Shown piece after piece: positions 1 to 7,459 of a stretch of 16,498 nucleotides of DNA. Position 1 is the first letter of the stretch. Every line of letters starts with the position of its first letter. A model generated the notes under the pieces. It did not search any database. It was not told the DNA's origin and saw only the letters and a program-made list of their open reading frames with translations. Made by a program: the position numbers and the translations under genes. This stretch comes from Candidatus Woesearchaeota archaeon (GTDB lineage Archaea > Nanobdellota > Nanobdellia > Woesearchaeales > GW2011-AR9): the NCBI GenBank assembly GCA_016179995.1, contig JACPCC010000107.1:1-16498 (forward strand), given 5' to 3'.

Positions 1-618
1 CAGGTTTTACGTAAGAGATTGACTTTAAACATACAGTTTTCTAAAACCAGAAGAACATTGCCCAACTTTCTTACTAAAGAGGAAACAGTCCATTTTCTCA
101 ATACAATCACTAATCCAAAACACCGACTGATGATTAAACTTCTCTATGGAGCTGGAATGCGGGTGAGTGAGTTAGTTAATCTGAAAGTAAAAGACTTTAA
201 TTTTAACTGTAATTTTGGCTGGGTTCGCCAGGGCAAAGGTCGAAAAGATAGATTGTTTATCATTCCTCTACACCTAAAAGAAGAACTAATTAAATGGATT
301 GAAGAACAAAAATTAACCGGTGAGAGTTGGCAGTTTCCTGGAATAGGAAATAATCATTATTCAGTTTCTTCGATACAAGCTATCGTTAAGCAGGCTAAAA
401 AAGATGCCGGTCTAATCAAAAATGTCCACCCCCACACCTTAAGACATTCTTTTGCCACACATCTAATTCAAAATGGTTATGCTGTTACGGAACTACAACC
501 TTTGTTGGGTCACAGTCGGTTAGAGACAACTATGATTTATGTGCACATGGCTTGCCCAAATATGTTGAATGTTAAGAGCCCGTTAGATGAGTTGCAAATA
601 ATTGGAGTGAAATCATGA
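1..618 (+). CDS. xerA: XerA-like tyrosine recombinase, 5' end outside the window
   Basis: This is the catalytic domain of a tyrosine site-specific recombinase, which cuts and rejoins DNA through a covalent tyrosine intermediate. The frame is open from base 1, so the N-terminal DNA-binding domain lies upstream; the TTG at 19 is only the first possible start inside the window. The whole catalytic set is visible: Arg in GMRVSEL (codon at 160), the lysine region GKGRKDR (232-252), HTLRH with His at 433 and Arg at 442, His in LLGHS (511), and the nucleophile Tyr in MIYVH (538). The tail NVKSPLDEL resembles archaeal XerA proteins that resolve chromosome dimers. The stop overlaps the next ATG by 4 nt. 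An integrase of a mobile element is the alternative; nothing else here looks mobile, so a housekeeping XerA role is favoured but unproven. Confidence 0.85.
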   Translation, partial: QVLRKRLTLNIQFSKTRRTLPNFLTKEETVHFLNTITNPKHRLMIKLLYGAGMRVSELVNLKVKDFNFNCNFGWVRQGKGRKDRLFIIPLHLKEELIKWIEEQKLTGESWQFPGIGNNHYSVSSIQAIVKQAKKDAGLIKNVHPHTLRHSFATHLIQNGYAVTELQPLLGHSRLETTMIYVHMACPNMLNVKSPLDELQIIGVKS

Positions 619-764
619 AAAAACAAGAAGCCCAAAAAAGTGATACTATTACTTTTGATGAGTTTATAGACCTTATTACTGAAAATCGTGGAGAAGAGAT
701 AAAAAGACAAATTAGAGAGATAGAATTTAAAAGTAAGCAAAAGAAAAATAGAAAGATAGCTTAA
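615..764 (+). CDS. 49-residue basic small protein between recombinase and hef
   Basis: This small open frame starts at an ATG that overlaps the recombinase stop as ATGA and ends 4 nt before the hef ATG. That is the spacing expected of translationally coupled operon genes. The product is 49 residues: an N-terminal patch with TFDEFIDLITENRGEE, then a Lys/Arg-rich helical-looking tail (IKRQIREIEFKSKQ onward) with no cysteine and no membrane segment. The basic tail would suit nucleic-acid binding or a small partner protein, but I recognise no family. Without this gene there would be a 150-base hole inside an otherwise tight operon, which supports it being real. Function unknown. Confidence 0.6.
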   Translation: MKKQEAQKSDTITFDEFIDLITENRGEEIKRQIREIEFKSKQKKNRKIA

Positions 765-768
765 ACAA

Positions 769-3015
769 ATGCTTCGCAACTTTACCCCACGTTTGTACCA
801 GCAAACTATCTTAGGTACAGCGGCAGCTAAAAATACTTTAGTAGTCTTACCTACTGGTTTAGGTAAAACGGCCATTGCTTTTCTTATGGCAGCCCAGCGC
901 TTGCATCACTATCCAAATTCTAAAATTCTTATGTTGGCACCAACAAAACCACTATGCGAACAACATCAAGAAAGTTTTCGCCAGCATTTAGACTTGCCAG
1001 CAGAAAAAATAGTTTTATTTACTGGAAGCGTAGCTCCGGAAAAACGTGCAATCTTATGGAAAGAAGCGCAGATAGTCATAAGTACTCCGCAAGGTTTAGA
1101 GAATGATTTGATTAACAACAGAATAAACATGAAAGAAACAAGTTTACTTATTCTCGATGAAGCGCATCACGCCACCGGCGATTATTCTTATGTCTGGCTG
1201 GCTCAGCAGTATGAAAAGCTTTCACCACATTCCAGAATATTAGCCCTCACAGCTTCTCCCGGCGCGGACATGGAAAAAATAAAAGAAGTCTGCCAGAATT
1301 TGCATATTGAAAAAGTAGAAGTGAGAACGGAAAACGATTCAGATGTTAAACCATATATCCAAAAGTTAAACAAGAATTGGATTACCGTAAAATTTCCCGA
1401 TGAATTTTTGAAGCTCCGCCAGCATCTGCTGGATTGTGCTAAGAGCAAGTTACAAGAAGCGCAGAAACAAGGTTATTGTAATAACATAAACTTGACTAAA
1501 GGTGAACTGCTAGGTTTGCAGAGAGAATTGCAGACAAAAATTTCTGAAGGGGAGCGGAGTTTTGAGCTGCTGCGTTCCATTTCTTTAATCGCTGAAGCCT
1601 TGAAAGTAGAGCATGGTTTGGAATTACTCGAAACACAAGGTTTGGAACAGTTGTATGTTTATCTTAAAAAATTACAGAGGGAATCTTTAACCAGTAAAGT
1701 AAAAGCAGTACAAAATTTAGTGCGTGATTTGAACTTTAAATCGGCATTTTATTTGGCTGAAGAGTTGAAAGAGAAAAAAATAGAACATCCTAAGCTGCAG
1801 AAATTGAAGGAAATTTTACTAGAAGAGTTGGCTAAGAAAGAAGGAGCTAAAGCAATAGTATTCACTCAATTTCGCAGTTCAGCAGAACAAATAGTCTTGA
1901 AATTGAATGAAGCTAAAATAAGTAATAATATTTTTGTCGGACAAGCTAAGAAAAATGGTGTTGGTTTTTCTCAAAAACAACAGAAAGAGATATTGGATCA
2001 GTTTAGGAACGGAGAATTTCAGGCACTTATTGCCACATCGGTCGCGGAAGAAGGCTTAGACATCCCTTCCGTAGATAAAGTTATTTTTTATGAAGCTGTG
2101 CCTTCAGCTATCCGTTCTATTCAGCGTCGGGGTAGAACTGGTCGGTTGGAACAAGGCGAAGTTGATATTTTAATTGCTACTGGAACAAGAGATGAAGCTT
2201 ACCGCTGGAGCGCGCATCATAAAGAAAAAAGTATGTTCCGCAATTTAGAAACGATGAAAAAAGAATTTGCCTTATTGGATAAAAGAAGTGCACAAACGGT
2301 TAAAAATGAAATTAGTGCTTTACCAAAAGAAGACACTTTAGATAAATATATGCCGCAGGAAAAGCAACAATCCGTAGTAGCAATTTTAGCCGATCATCGT
2401 GAAAAAGATAATAAAGTTGTGAAAGAATTGATTGAATTAGGTTTTTCTGTCCGGACAGAACAGTTAATTTCTGCCGATTACTTGATTTCTGGCAAAGTAG
2501 CTGTAGAATTGAAAAAGGTGCCAGACTTTGTAGCTTCTCTTCTTGATGGACGGTTATTAACTCAAGCCCGAGAATTGCGGCAAAACTTTGAAAAAGCCGT
2601 TCTGGTGATTGAAGGAGAAGAGGATATTTATACTGTAAGAAAAGTACACCCCAATGCTATTCGCGGAATGTTAGCAGCACTGGTCTTGGATTTCAGAATT
2701 CCAGTATTATATACTAAAAACCCTCAAGAGACAGCTGCTTTAATTGGAGTAATGGCCAAACGAGAGCAAGACACTAGTCGCGATTTTTCTTTGCATGAAC
2801 GCAAACCCCAGAGTATGAAAGAACAGCAGGAGTTTTTAGTTTCCGCTTTTCCAGGGATTGGAGTTTTAACAGCTAGAAATTTATTAAATTACTTTGGCAC
2901 GATTAAAAAATTGGTGAATGCCAGCAAAACAGAGTTAGTAGCTTTAGAGGGCGTGGGCGAGAAAACAGCGGAGAGGTTGATAGGATTGTGGGAAGGGGAG
3001 TATGGGAAAAAGTGA
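769..3015 (+). CDS. hef: Hef: archaeal FANCM/XPF-type helicase-nuclease
   Basis: Hef acts on stalled or branched replication forks: an SF2 helicase unwinds the fork and an XPF-family nuclease cuts it. At 748 residues it has the usual full length. Helicase motifs: PTGLGKT at 28-34 (Walker A), DEAH at 130-133, TASPG at 161-165 and QRRGRTGR at 452-459. A helical insert rich in Lys/Glu lies between the two RecA-like halves. The nuclease domain begins near 540 (ILADHREKD), with Asp570 in SADY and the signature region VELKKVPDF at 579-587, then LLDGRLLTQ. The C-terminus carries two helix-hairpin-helix motifs (PGIG at 695, GVGEKTAERL at 728). The family signature E-R-K-x3-D here reads E580-L-K582-x3-D586, so the Arg is Leu while the acidic residues and Lys remain. 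It follows the small protein gene by 4 nt and probably shares its transcript. Confidence 0.95.
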   Translation: MLRNFTPRLYQQTILGTAAAKNTLVVLPTGLGKTAIAFLMAAQRLHHYPNSKILMLAPTKPLCEQHQESFRQHLDLPAEKIVLFTGSVAPEKRAILWKEAQIVISTPQGLENDLINNRINMKETSLLILDEAHHATGDYSYVWLAQQYEKLSPHSRILALTASPGADMEKIKEVCQNLHIEKVEVRTENDSDVKPYIQKLNKNWITVKFPDEFLKLRQHLLDCAKSKLQEAQKQGYCNNINLTKGELLGLQRELQTKISEGERSFELLRSISLIAEALKVEHGLELLETQGLEQLYVYLKKLQRESLTSKVKAVQNLVRDLNFKSAFYLAEELKEKKIEHPKLQKLKEILLEELAKKEGAKAIVFTQFRSSAEQIVLKLNEAKISNNIFVGQAKKNGVGFSQKQQKEILDQFRNGEFQALIATSVAEEGLDIPSVDKVIFYEAVPSAIRSIQRRGRTGRLEQGEVDILIATGTRDEAYRWSAHHKEKSMFRNLETMKKEFALLDKRSAQTVKNEISALPKEDTLDKYMPQEKQQSVVAILADHREKDNKVVKELIELGFSVRTEQLISADYLISGKVAVELKKVPDFVASLLDGRLLTQARELRQNFEKAVLVIEGEEDIYTVRKVHPNAIRGMLAALVLDFRIPVLYTKNPQETAALIGVMAKREQDTSRDFSLHERKPQSMKEQQEFLVSAFPGIGVLTARNLLNYFGTIKKLVNASKTELVALEGVGEKTAERLIGLWEGEYGKK

Positions 3016-3065
3016 GAAGTAAAGAATCAATTAAGAAATTTGTAGACTATTAGTTATAGTAAGCC

Positions 3066-3073
3066 TTATATAC
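3066..3073 (+). promoter_or_regulatory. TATA box of the ABC transporter operon (leaderless start)
   Basis: The bases TTATATAC match an archaeal TATA box, and their centre lies about 26 bases before the ATG at 3096. Archaeal transcription starts about that far from the TATA centre, so the mRNA would begin at or next to the ATG. No Shine-Dalgarno sequence precedes the ATG, which agrees with a leaderless transcript. Confidence 0.5.
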
Positions 3074-3095
3074 ATTCTTAAAATACCTCTAGTTA

Positions 3096-4085
3096 ATGGT
3101 CGCCATAATTTCCATTAAAAATCTGACCAAAGAATTCAAAACAAGAAGAAAGGAAGCCGGGTTAAAAGGAAGTATTAAAAGTATTTTTTCTCCATCATAT
3201 AAACTTACTAAAGCAGTAGATAATGTTTCTTTTACCATCAAAAAAGGAGAAGTGATTGGGTTTATTGGTCCAAATGGGGCGGGAAAAAGTACAACTATCA
3301 AGATGATGAGTGGAATTCTTTTTCCAAGTAAAGGAAAAATGGATGTTTTTGGTTATAATCCACAAAAGCAAAGAAAAGATCTTTCATTTCATATAGGAAC
3401 TGTATTTGGACAAAAGCCACAGTTGTGGTATCATTTACCAGCCATAGACACATATAACCTCTTTTCAAAAATTTATGAATTAGATGAAAAAAGCTACCGG
3501 AGCCGATTGGATTATTTAGTAAAACTATTTGAAGTTGAAGAAATAATATTCCAACCAGTTAGAAAATTGTCTTTGGGACAGAGAATGCGTTGCGAAATCA
3601 TAGCTTCTTTGTTGCATGGCCCCAAAGTATTATTTTTAGACGAGCCAACCATAGGATTAGATCTAATAGCTAAAAAGAAAATACGAGAATTACTTAAAAG
3701 ATTAAACGAAAACGAAAAAGTGACTATTGTTCTTACCTCGCACGATATGGACGATGTAGAACAAATCTGCAATCGCTTGATTATCATTAACGAAGGAAAG
3801 ATAGTTTATGATGGCTCAACAAAAGATATTCGCGAAAAGTATCTAAAATATAAAGTAATAAAAGTTACGCTGGAACGGCAAGTTACTTCGTTAGGTTTAA
3901 ATCTTTTAGGTGTTAAAACAATTGAGAATGAGAAATATACTCAAACTTTAGAAGTTGACACCTCTAAACAACCAGTTCAAAAAGTTATCTCTCAAATTCT
4001 TTCTAAGCACAAGATCTCAGATATAACCGTTTTAGATCCACCAATTGAAGAAATTATCGAACGCATCTTCAAAAAAGAATTATAA
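3096..4085 (+). CDS. ABC-2 exporter ATP-binding subunit
   Basis: This is the ATPase that powers the two permeases downstream. The 329-residue protein has Walker A GPNGAGKST at 58-66 (Lys64), the ABC signature LSLGQRMR from 158, Walker B VLFLDEPT with Asp182 and Glu183, and the switch His216 in TSHDMDD. The N-terminal stretch before Walker A (FKTRRKEAGLKGSIKSIFSP) and the long C-terminal extension after about residue 235 are typical of the uncharacterised ATPase group COG4586. That group is normally encoded next to COG4587 and COG3694 permeases, as it is here. The substrate is not known; relatives have been linked to export of lipids, drugs or ions, and nothing in the sequence decides. The ATG at 3096 is supported by the TATA box 26 bases upstream. 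Confidence 0.9.
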   Translation: MVAIISIKNLTKEFKTRRKEAGLKGSIKSIFSPSYKLTKAVDNVSFTIKKGEVIGFIGPNGAGKSTTIKMMSGILFPSKGKMDVFGYNPQKQRKDLSFHIGTVFGQKPQLWYHLPAIDTYNLFSKIYELDEKSYRSRLDYLVKLFEVEEIIFQPVRKLSLGQRMRCEIIASLLHGPKVLFLDEPTIGLDLIAKKKIRELLKRLNENEKVTIVLTSHDMDDVEQICNRLIIINEGKIVYDGSTKDIREKYLKYKVIKVTLERQVTSLGLNLLGVKTIENEKYTQTLEVDTSKQPVQKVISQILSKHKISDITVLDPPIEEIIERIFKKEL

Positions 4086-4140
4086 ATCGTACCCAATGAG
4101 ACTATAAATCGTACTAAAAGAGTAAATGAGTAAATGAGTA
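4081..4140 (+). repeat. 22-bp and 8-bp direct repeats after the ABC ATPase gene
   Basis: The 12-mer TATAAATCGTAC occurs at 4081-4092 and 4103-4114, a 22-base period, and the first copy includes the ATPase stop codon. It is followed by GAGTAAAT at 4120-4127 and 4128-4135 and a partial third unit GAGTA at 4136-4140. The two arrays are adjacent and unrelated in sequence. They may be replication-slippage products or regulator-binding sites. Confidence 0.7.
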
Positions 4141-4142
4141 TA

Positions 4143-4226
4143 ATCATAGCCTCTGAATAAAGGACCATAAACCTCACTAAGTCAATAAATTACTCTGAAC
4201 CGCATTAAATCAATAAAGAAATATGA
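4143..4226 (+). repeat. Degenerate 28-bp tandem repeat before the first permease gene
   Basis: Three units with a 28-base period can be aligned on the core AATAAA, which falls at 4156, 4184 and 4212. Units 4171-4198 and 4199-4226 match at 21 of 28 positions by hand count; the unit at 4143-4170 is more diverged. The last unit runs into the ATG of the permease at 4223. Together with the preceding array, almost all of the 137-base spacer is repetitive. No Shine-Dalgarno is seen before 4223; the AT-rich 4184-4193 could act as a TATA element. Confidence 0.6.
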
Positions 4227-5014
4227 CCCTCACTAAATATATTGAAATCAGCAAAATTAGTGTTTATAATAGTTTAGCTTACTTATTGGATTTTTTCTCT
4301 GGCTCACTATTCATCGGGTTAATTATTTTTGTATTCATTCAACTATGGAATGTAGTCTACGGCCCTAGTGCTGGTTTAATTGAAGGATATACCATTAACA
4401 TGATGGTTTGGTATTTAGTTCTAACTGAAGCAATAGTTACCAGCCCAGGTAAGATCTTAGAAGAAATAGGTGATGAAATCAAAACCGGAAATATTGCTCA
4501 GAATCTTAACAAACCCTATAATTATGTGGGCTTCAAATACGCTTCTTCTATGGCTCGAACTTTGTTAAGGTTTTTAATTACGTTTGGCGTTGGTTCACTA
4601 GTTGCCTATGTCTTTTTGGGCGGTTTGGAAGTTAAATTTTTGACTTTACCGATAATTTTAGTTTCTGTTTTCTTAGCTTTAACTCTACACTTTTTAATTA
4701 TGGTATTGCTAGGCATTCTGGTTTTTTGGTTAGAAGATGCCAGTGCCACTTATTTTATCTATCAAAAAATTGTTTTTGTCTTAGGTGGAATGCTTATGCC
4801 TTTAGAGATATTTCCTACCTGGCTAGAAAAAATAAGTGCCGCGCTCCCCTTTAGTTATATTGCTTATCATCCTGCAAAACTATTTGTTAATTTTCAGTGG
4901 TCGAATGTAAGTGAGGTTTTACTAAAACAGTTGATGTGGATAATGATAATGATAGTCATAGTTACAATAGTTTATCAAATATGTATTAGAAAAATAAGTC
5001 TCAATGGGGGTTAA
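4223..5014 (+). CDS. ABC-2 type permease, first subunit
   Basis: This 263-residue membrane protein is the first of two transport subunits paired with the ATPase. About six hydrophobic segments can be seen, roughly at 23-45, 60-75, 108-132, 138-170, 180-196 and 233-256. The cytoplasmic stretch between the second and third (GKILEEIGDEIKTGNIAQNLNKPYNY) is the coupling-helix region typical of ABC-2 permeases such as COG4587. It is separated from the ATPase gene by a repeat-filled spacer, so it may have its own promoter or depend on readthrough. The gene overlaps the next by 11 bases, which indicates coupled translation and a hetero-oligomeric transporter. Substrate unknown. Confidence 0.85.
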   Translation: MTLTKYIEISKISVYNSLAYLLDFFSGSLFIGLIIFVFIQLWNVVYGPSAGLIEGYTINMMVWYLVLTEAIVTSPGKILEEIGDEIKTGNIAQNLNKPYNYVGFKYASSMARTLLRFLITFGVGSLVAYVFLGGLEVKFLTLPIILVSVFLALTLHFLIMVLLGILVFWLEDASATYFIYQKIVFVLGGMLMPLEIFPTWLEKISAALPFSYIAYHPAKLFVNFQWSNVSEVLLKQLMWIMIMIVIVTIVYQICIRKISLNGG

Positions 5015-5801
5015 AATTAGCTTGAAAAATCACTTGAAATTATTGATGGAATATGTAAAAATTTCCCTAGCTAGTGCTATGGAATACAAAACAAGTTTTA
5101 TTACTCAAACTATAACTATGGTTATCAATGACACTGTTTGGATAATTTTTTGGATAATATTTTTTAATAAGTTTAACCAAATAAATGGGTGGACTGTCCA
5201 AGATATGTTCATGCTTTATGCTGTTGTTACCTTTTCTTATGGTTTGGCTGGAGTTTTCTTTGGCAATAGGAATAAGATTGCTGAAGTTATAGCTGAAGGA
5301 AAACTAGATTTTTACTTAAGTCTGCCCAAAAATGAGTTATTTCACGTTTTGATAAGCAGATCTAGTTGGTTTAGTATGGGGGATGTAGTTTTTGGTTTAA
5401 TTATGGGTATAATCTCATTCAGTTGGTGGCAGTGGCCATTGTTTTTTGTACTAAGCCTGATGTCTATGTCGATTATAATTAGTTTTGGTACTTTAGCAGG
5501 TTCACTAGCTTTTTTTATGGGTAATGCTGAAGAAAGTTCTAGAAACCTATACATGGGTTTAATTTCTTTTTCTACTTATCCACTAGCAGTTTTTCATGGC
5601 GCAGCCAGGATAATTCTTCTTACAATAATCCCTGCCGGATTTGTTTCTGGTATACCGGTAGAACTACTTAAGAATTTTAATCTGAAATGGTTTTTATTGA
5701 GTCTTATATGTTCCCTAGTCTTTATAACTATAAGTATTATTGTCTTTAAACTAGGATTAAGAAGATATGAAAGTGGAAATAATATGAATGTGAGAGTTTA
5801 G
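5004..5801 (+). CDS. ABC-2 type permease, second subunit (DUF990-like)
   Basis: This is the second permease, 265 residues with about six membrane segments (roughly 35-55, 65-85, 120-140, 145-170, 180-205, 230-252). The region NRNKIAEVIAEGKLDFYLSL after the second segment is the ABC-2 coupling loop and resembles the DUF990/COG3694 family. That family is always found with a COG4587-like permease and a COG4586-like ATPase. The ATG at 5004 lies inside the end of the preceding gene, an 11-base overlap; a TTG at 5022 is a possible later start. The gene ends the exporter operon: a T-rich stretch follows and the next gene has its own ribosome binding site. Confidence 0.85.
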   Translation: MGVKISLKNHLKLLMEYVKISLASAMEYKTSFITQTITMVINDTVWIIFWIIFFNKFNQINGWTVQDMFMLYAVVTFSYGLAGVFFGNRNKIAEVIAEGKLDFYLSLPKNELFHVLISRSSWFSMGDVVFGLIMGIISFSWWQWPLFFVLSLMSMSIIISFGTLAGSLAFFMGNAEESSRNLYMGLISFSTYPLAVFHGAARIILLTIIPAGFVSGIPVELLKNFNLKWFLLSLICSLVFITISIIVFKLGLRRYESGNNMNVRV

Positions 5802-5925
5802 ATAAACATTTTAAGTTTCGACTAAAACTAGCTTTAAGTTTTTCTCCATCAAAACCATTAAATATCCTTCAATAATCCCCACCTAGTTCAATAGTTCAAC
5901 AAACTAGAGATATTATGATACTACT

Positions 5926-5932
5926 GAGGTGA
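5926..5932 (+). promoter_or_regulatory. Strong Shine-Dalgarno fixing the aminopeptidase start
   Basis: GAGGTGA preceded by T is a near-complete complement of the archaeal 16S rRNA 3' end. It ends 5 bases before the ATG at 5938. A GTG start at 5929 would lie inside this site, so 5938 is the correct start. Confidence 0.75.
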
Positions 5933-5937
5933 CTAGA

Positions 5938-7401
5938 ATGAAAATTAATTTTAAAAAAGATTTAGGAAAAGATCAACTATTGGTCTATGGTTTATTTGCA
6001 GGTGAGAAGCATACTTCTGCCAAACTTAATGAAGAGCTAAAAGATGCGGTTAAAAGAAAGACTTTTGACACTGAAAAATTTGGTTTACAATATTTTACTG
6101 TTCTTGACGGACAGAAAACTTTAGTCCTTAGTTTGGGTAAGAAAGCCGAATTTACCTTGAATCATCTTCGTCGAGCTTTAGGTAAGGCTGTCAAATATAC
6201 TAAAACATTAAGGCTAGATACTTTCTCTACAGATTTAACGGAAAAATGTAAAGGAATAAACTCGTTTTCCAGCGAGGAAATCGGTCGTTGTACTGCCGAA
6301 GGTCTTATCCTAGGCAATTATGCGTTTAATAAATATCTTACTGGTGAGAGAAAAGATGAGTTAAAACCATTAGCTGAAGTTACAGTACAATGGTCTGGCG
6401 ATTCTAATATAGAAAAAGGCTGGAAAACCGGCGCAGTAATTGCTGAATCTACTAATTATGTTCGTGATTTGGTAAATGAACCTGCTTGTTTAGTAACACC
6501 TACTTTCTTGGAAGGCGAAGCTAAAAAATTGAAGAATGTTAAAATCAAAGTAATTAATAAAGAAGAAATGAAAAAGTTAGGCATGAATGCTTTACTGGGA
6601 GTTAGTTTAGGCAGTGCTCAGCCGCCAAAATTAATTCTCATCGAATATAATGGTGGAAAAAAAGAAGAGAAACCCGTCGCCATAATCGGCAAGGGTATAA
6701 CTTTTGACGCCGGTGGTTTGAATTTGAAACCCACTAAATATATTGAAGATATGAAAATAGATATGTCTGGCGCAGGAGCAGTTTTAGGCACGATTAAAGT
6801 TGCCGTAGAGTTAGGAATTAAGAAAAATATCATTGGAGTAATTCCTTCTTGTGAAAATCTTGTTGGTTGTTCTGCACAAAAGCCCGGAGATATTGTTAGA
6901 GCTTACAACGGAAAAACTATTGAAATAGGCAATACTGATGCCGAAGGTAGATTGATTTTAGCTGATGCTTTAGCTTATACCGAAGATATCTATAAACCAG
7001 AAGTTATGGTGGACTTAGCTACTTTAACTGGCGCAGTAGTTGTAGCTTTGGGTTATGAAGCCGCAGGTTTAATCACTAAAGATGATGCTCTGGCTCAAGA
7101 GCTAGAAGAAGCGGGAAAGAAAAGTTATGATTTATTATGGAGATTGCCTTTCTTTGAAGAATATCAAGACGCTATGAACGGCAAGATTTCAGATTTAAAT
7201 AATATCTCTACTAAAGGTAAAGGTTACGAAGCCGGCTCGATTACCGGAGCAGTATTCTTAAGCAATTTTGTAGAAAAAGCCAAATGGGCACATTTAGATA
7301 TTGCCGGCAGAGCTTGTGTTCCTCTAGAGACTGATTATCAACCCATGTATGCTACGGGAGCTGGTGTTAGATTGCTGTGTTATTGGCTGATGGGGTTTTA
7401 G
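5938..7401 (+). CDS. pepA: Leucyl aminopeptidase, M17 family
   Basis: This cytosolic two-metal exopeptidase releases N-terminal residues from peptides, finishing protein turnover. At 487 residues it has the family's usual length: a variable N-terminal domain (about 1-165) and the catalytic domain. All expected residues are visible: Lys252 and Asp257 in GKGITFDAGG, Lys264 in NLKP, Asp275 in DMSGAGA, and Asp334, Glu336 and Arg338 in the family signature NTDAEGRL. These numbers run at a constant offset of two from the classic bovine lens enzyme. The start at 5938 is set by the strong Shine-Dalgarno. It seems to be a single-gene unit, converging on the minus-strand secreted operon 58 bases away. 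Some M17 proteins also bind DNA to help Xer recombination in bacteria; whether that holds here is unknown. Confidence 0.95.
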   Translation: MKINFKKDLGKDQLLVYGLFAGEKHTSAKLNEELKDAVKRKTFDTEKFGLQYFTVLDGQKTLVLSLGKKAEFTLNHLRRALGKAVKYTKTLRLDTFSTDLTEKCKGINSFSSEEIGRCTAEGLILGNYAFNKYLTGERKDELKPLAEVTVQWSGDSNIEKGWKTGAVIAESTNYVRDLVNEPACLVTPTFLEGEAKKLKNVKIKVINKEEMKKLGMNALLGVSLGSAQPPKLILIEYNGGKKEEKPVAIIGKGITFDAGGLNLKPTKYIEDMKIDMSGAGAVLGTIKVAVELGIKKNIIGVIPSCENLVGCSAQKPGDIVRAYNGKTIEIGNTDAEGRLILADALAYTEDIYKPEVMVDLATLTGAVVVALGYEAAGLITKDDALAQELEEAGKKSYDLLWRLPFFEEYQDAMNGKISDLNNISTKGKGYEAGSITGAVFLSNFVEKAKWAHLDIAGRACVPLETDYQPMYATGAGVRLLCYWLMGF

Positions 7402-7459
7402 ATTAAAGAAAGAGTTAATGGTTTGGATGGATTATTGCCGGAGGTTTATTTATTTAGAT

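Noticed and set aside
1..768. Mobile element or integrated plasmid marked by the tyrosine recombinase
   Set aside because: There is no tRNA, attachment-site repeat, phage or plasmid gene nearby, and the gene is coupled to hef, which argues for a chromosomal housekeeping role.
537..875. Minus-strand open frame of 112 codons spanning the recombinase end and hef start
   Set aside because: It overlaps three plus-strand genes, including the hef Walker A region, and its product is biased toward Phe, Leu and Ser, as expected for the antisense of Lys-rich coding sequence.
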